64,000 bases of DNA from Vibrio sp. HA2012 (GTDB taxonomy: Bacteria > Pseudomonadota > Gammaproteobacteria > Enterobacterales > Vibrionaceae). Made by a program: the position numbers and the translations under genes. This document shows positions 62,529 to 64,000 of this stretch, piece by piece. The DNA is taken from positions 434,001 through 498,000 of the forward strand of contig NZ_PFXK01000003.1 of the NCBI RefSeq assembly GCF_002812955.1. The letters are read 5' to 3'. The notes beneath the pieces were generated by a model. The model did no database searches. It had not been told where the DNA came from and was given only the letters and a program-made list of their open reading frames with translations. The number at the start of each line of letters is the position of its first letter. Positions within the stretch are counted from its first letter, which is position 1.

Positions 62529-64000
62529 TCAGGCAAATGCGGCTTCTGCCTTTTTCTGACGCATTTTCTTCAGTGTGACACAAACCAGAGCTGTTACGAC
62601 TGAACCCGCAGCCATGCAGATAAGTGCCAGCAGTGGTTTATTCATTGCACCAAGCAGAGCAACCACCGGGCCACCATGTGCGACGCTGTTTGTGATCCCG
62701 AATGAGAATGCCATGACTGCCGCAACCATTGAGCCTATCACGTTCGCCGGAATGACAGACAACGGATCCTGAGCCGCAAACGGGATAGCTCCCTCAGAGA
62801 TGCCGACCAGTCCCATGGCTCCGGCAGCTTTGCCTGCTTCAAACTCTGATGCTTCAAACAAGTTCAGTTTATGTCCCAGAACTGTAGCCAGACCCATACC
62901 CAGTGGTGCAACCGGAATGGCACAGGCCATCGCACCCATAAACTGGGTTTGTCCACTGGCAATCATGCCAACAGAGAATAGGAAGGCGACTTTGTTACAC
63001 GGGCCACCCATATCAAACCCGGCCATGCCACCCAGAACGATTCCCAAAAGGACAACGTTTCCGGTACTCATTGTGGTCAGCAGGATATTTAGGCTGTCCA
63101 TCAAACCGGCAATTGGTGCACCGATGACAAAGATAAACAGGCTGGAGATGAAAAGCGAACCGGCAATTGGTGCAATCATAATCGGCACAAGCGGCTGAAT
63201 AAATTTGTGATAATTAATGCTTGTTAGCCAGCGGATAAAGTAACCGACCAAAAGACCGGCAAGGATAGCTCCGATGAATCCAGTACCTGCTTCTGCTCCG
63301 TAAAAGGAACCGTTATTAGCAATCCAGCCGCCAATCAGACCGGGAGCCAGTGCTGGACGATCTGCAATGGCATAGGCGATGTATCCTGCCAGAATAGGGA
63401 TCATCAGAGTAAAGGAAACAACACCTACATCTAAGACTTTATTCCACAGGCTACCCGGAGGAATTGCCATACCTGCTTCGGTTGGTTCACCGCCAATAGC
63501 TAGTGACAAAGCGATCAGCAGACCACCGGTAACCACAAACGGGATCATATGTGATACACCGTTCATCAGGAATCGATACAGATCAGAGCGTCCCTGAGAA
63601 GCTTTGTTCTTTTCGTTTTTAACATTATCCGCCTGATAGAGTGGCTGTCTGAGTGACTGTTGAATCAGGCCGATGGCATCTTTAATCGGTGCTTTTACAC
63701 CGGTTTCTATGACTCGTTTTCCGGCAAAACGTCCCATATCTACTTGTTTGTCACAAGCGACGATAATAGCATCCGCACGATCTATTTCTTCGGCTGTCGG
63801 TTCATTTTTTACACCGATAGAACCGTTGGTTTCAACCTTGATCTGATAGCCCAGTTCGGCAGCACCCTTTTCCAGAGCTTCAGCTGCCAGATAGGTATGC
63901 GCGACGCCTGCCGGACAGCCGGTTACCCCGATAAGGAATCCTTTATCGGCGACAGGATTCATCTGGGATGGTTCAACCTTTTGCAGCAATAGCTCAAGGG
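62529..64000 (-). CDS. Fructose/mannose-family PTS EIIBC (probably EIIABC), 5' end cut by window edge
   Basis: The frame is open to base 64000 and its first residues (QKVEPSQMNPVADK) look like a linker, so an EIIA domain likely precedes it. The EIIB domain has the phospho-cysteine in GVTGCPAGVAHTYLAAEALEKG (core GCPAGVAHTYLAAEA); a linker follows (LRQPLYQADNVKNEKN), then an EIIC domain of eight or more helices (HMIPFVVTGGLLIALSLAIGG). Proximity to manA and an RpiR regulator suggests mannose or fructose uptake, like the manP-manA2 arrangement I recall in V. cholerae. The C-terminus is complete. Confidence 0.9.
   Translation of the reverse strand, partial: LELLLQKVEPSQMNPVADKGFLIGVTGCPAGVAHTYLAAEALEKGAAELGYQIKVETNGSIGVKNEPTAEEIDRADAIIVACDKQVDMGRFAGKRVIETGVKAPIKDAIGLIQQSLRQPLYQADNVKNEKNKASQGRSDLYRFLMNGVSHMIPFVVTGGLLIALSLAIGGEPTEAGMAIPPGSLWNKVLDVGVVSFTLMIPILAGYIAYAIADRPALAPGLIGGWIANNGSFYGAEAGTGFIGAILAGLLVGYFIRWLTSINYHKFIQPLVPIMIAPIAGSLFISSLFIFVIGAPIAGLMDSLNILLTTMSTGNVVLLGIVLGGMAGFDMGGPCNKVAFLFSVGMIASGQTQFMGAMACAIPVAPLGMGLATVLGHKLNLFEASEFEAGKAAGAMGLVGISEGAIPFAAQDPLSVIPANVIGSMVAAVMAFSFGITNSVAHGGPVVALLGAMNKPLLALICMAAGSVVTALVCVTLKKMRQKKAEAAFA

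Overview
This window is the replication-origin region of a secondary chromosome (chromosome II) from a member of the Vibrionaceae. The clearest signs are a type Ia parA/parB pair (1716-3911), a full-length RctB initiator (5192-7180), and between them an origin with Dam-methylatable ATGATCA-type iterons, a DnaA box and an AT-rich unwinding zone. Two perfect copies of the chromosome-II centromere palindrome TTTACAnTGTAAA are present (4135, 9075). A YebC/YeeN-type protein, a chemoreceptor and a DUF3081 protein follow, as I recall for Vibrio chromosome II. I see no rRNA, tRNA, IS element, prophage or CRISPR array.

Layout: 1-1.7 kb partial tmcA; 1.7-7.2 kb parB2-parA2-oriCII-rctB; 7.2-12.7 kb small proteins, YebC-like protein, chemoreceptor, DUF3081 and nhaD; 12.8-19.4 kb four GGDEF-related genes around a Fur-box-preceded siderophore-interacting protein; 19.7-24.2 kb a DUF523/DUF1722-MerR-photolyase-L,D-transpeptidase run, then a convergent Lpp-type lipoprotein; 24.3-31.6 kb a lone PTS EIIB and a MoxR/Bat operon; 32.5 kb a VpsT/CsgD-like regulator; 33.2-39.1 kb divergent glpABC and glpK; 39.3-41.6 kb ahpC-ahpF behind an OxyR-type site; 42.7-44.3 kb a DUF1007/NicO metal-uptake pair; 44.4-47.7 kb a glycyl radical enzyme and its activase; 48.1-53.1 kb an XRE-cupin regulator and malK / malF-malG without malE; 53.6-58.5 kb sbcD-sbcC; 58.5-60 kb a fifth GGDEF-family gene; 60.2-64 kb an RpiR regulator, manA and the 3' part of a fructose/mannose PTS gene.

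Functional links: four apparently active diguanylate cyclases and one degenerate GGDEF-type protein share the window with a regulator carrying the VpsT-family WLSR c-di-GMP motif, so this replicon arm looks rich in biofilm signalling. Metabolic modules (glycerol-3-phosphate, maltose, mannose/fructose, glycyl-radical fermentation) and stress modules (AhpCF, photolyase, SbcCD) are typical of the niche-adaptation load of chromosome II.

The best candidates for something undescribed are the glycyl radical enzyme, whose active-site loop reads GCVVP and lacks the glutamate of GRE eliminases and decarboxylases, sitting in a GC-rich island behind a promoter that overlaps a perfect 13-bp inverted repeat; the overlapping pair of TPR-GGDEF paralogues in which one has SEDKV in place of GGEEF; and a possible small RNA downstream of rctB. 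All coordinates and motifs were read by eye; no database search was possible.
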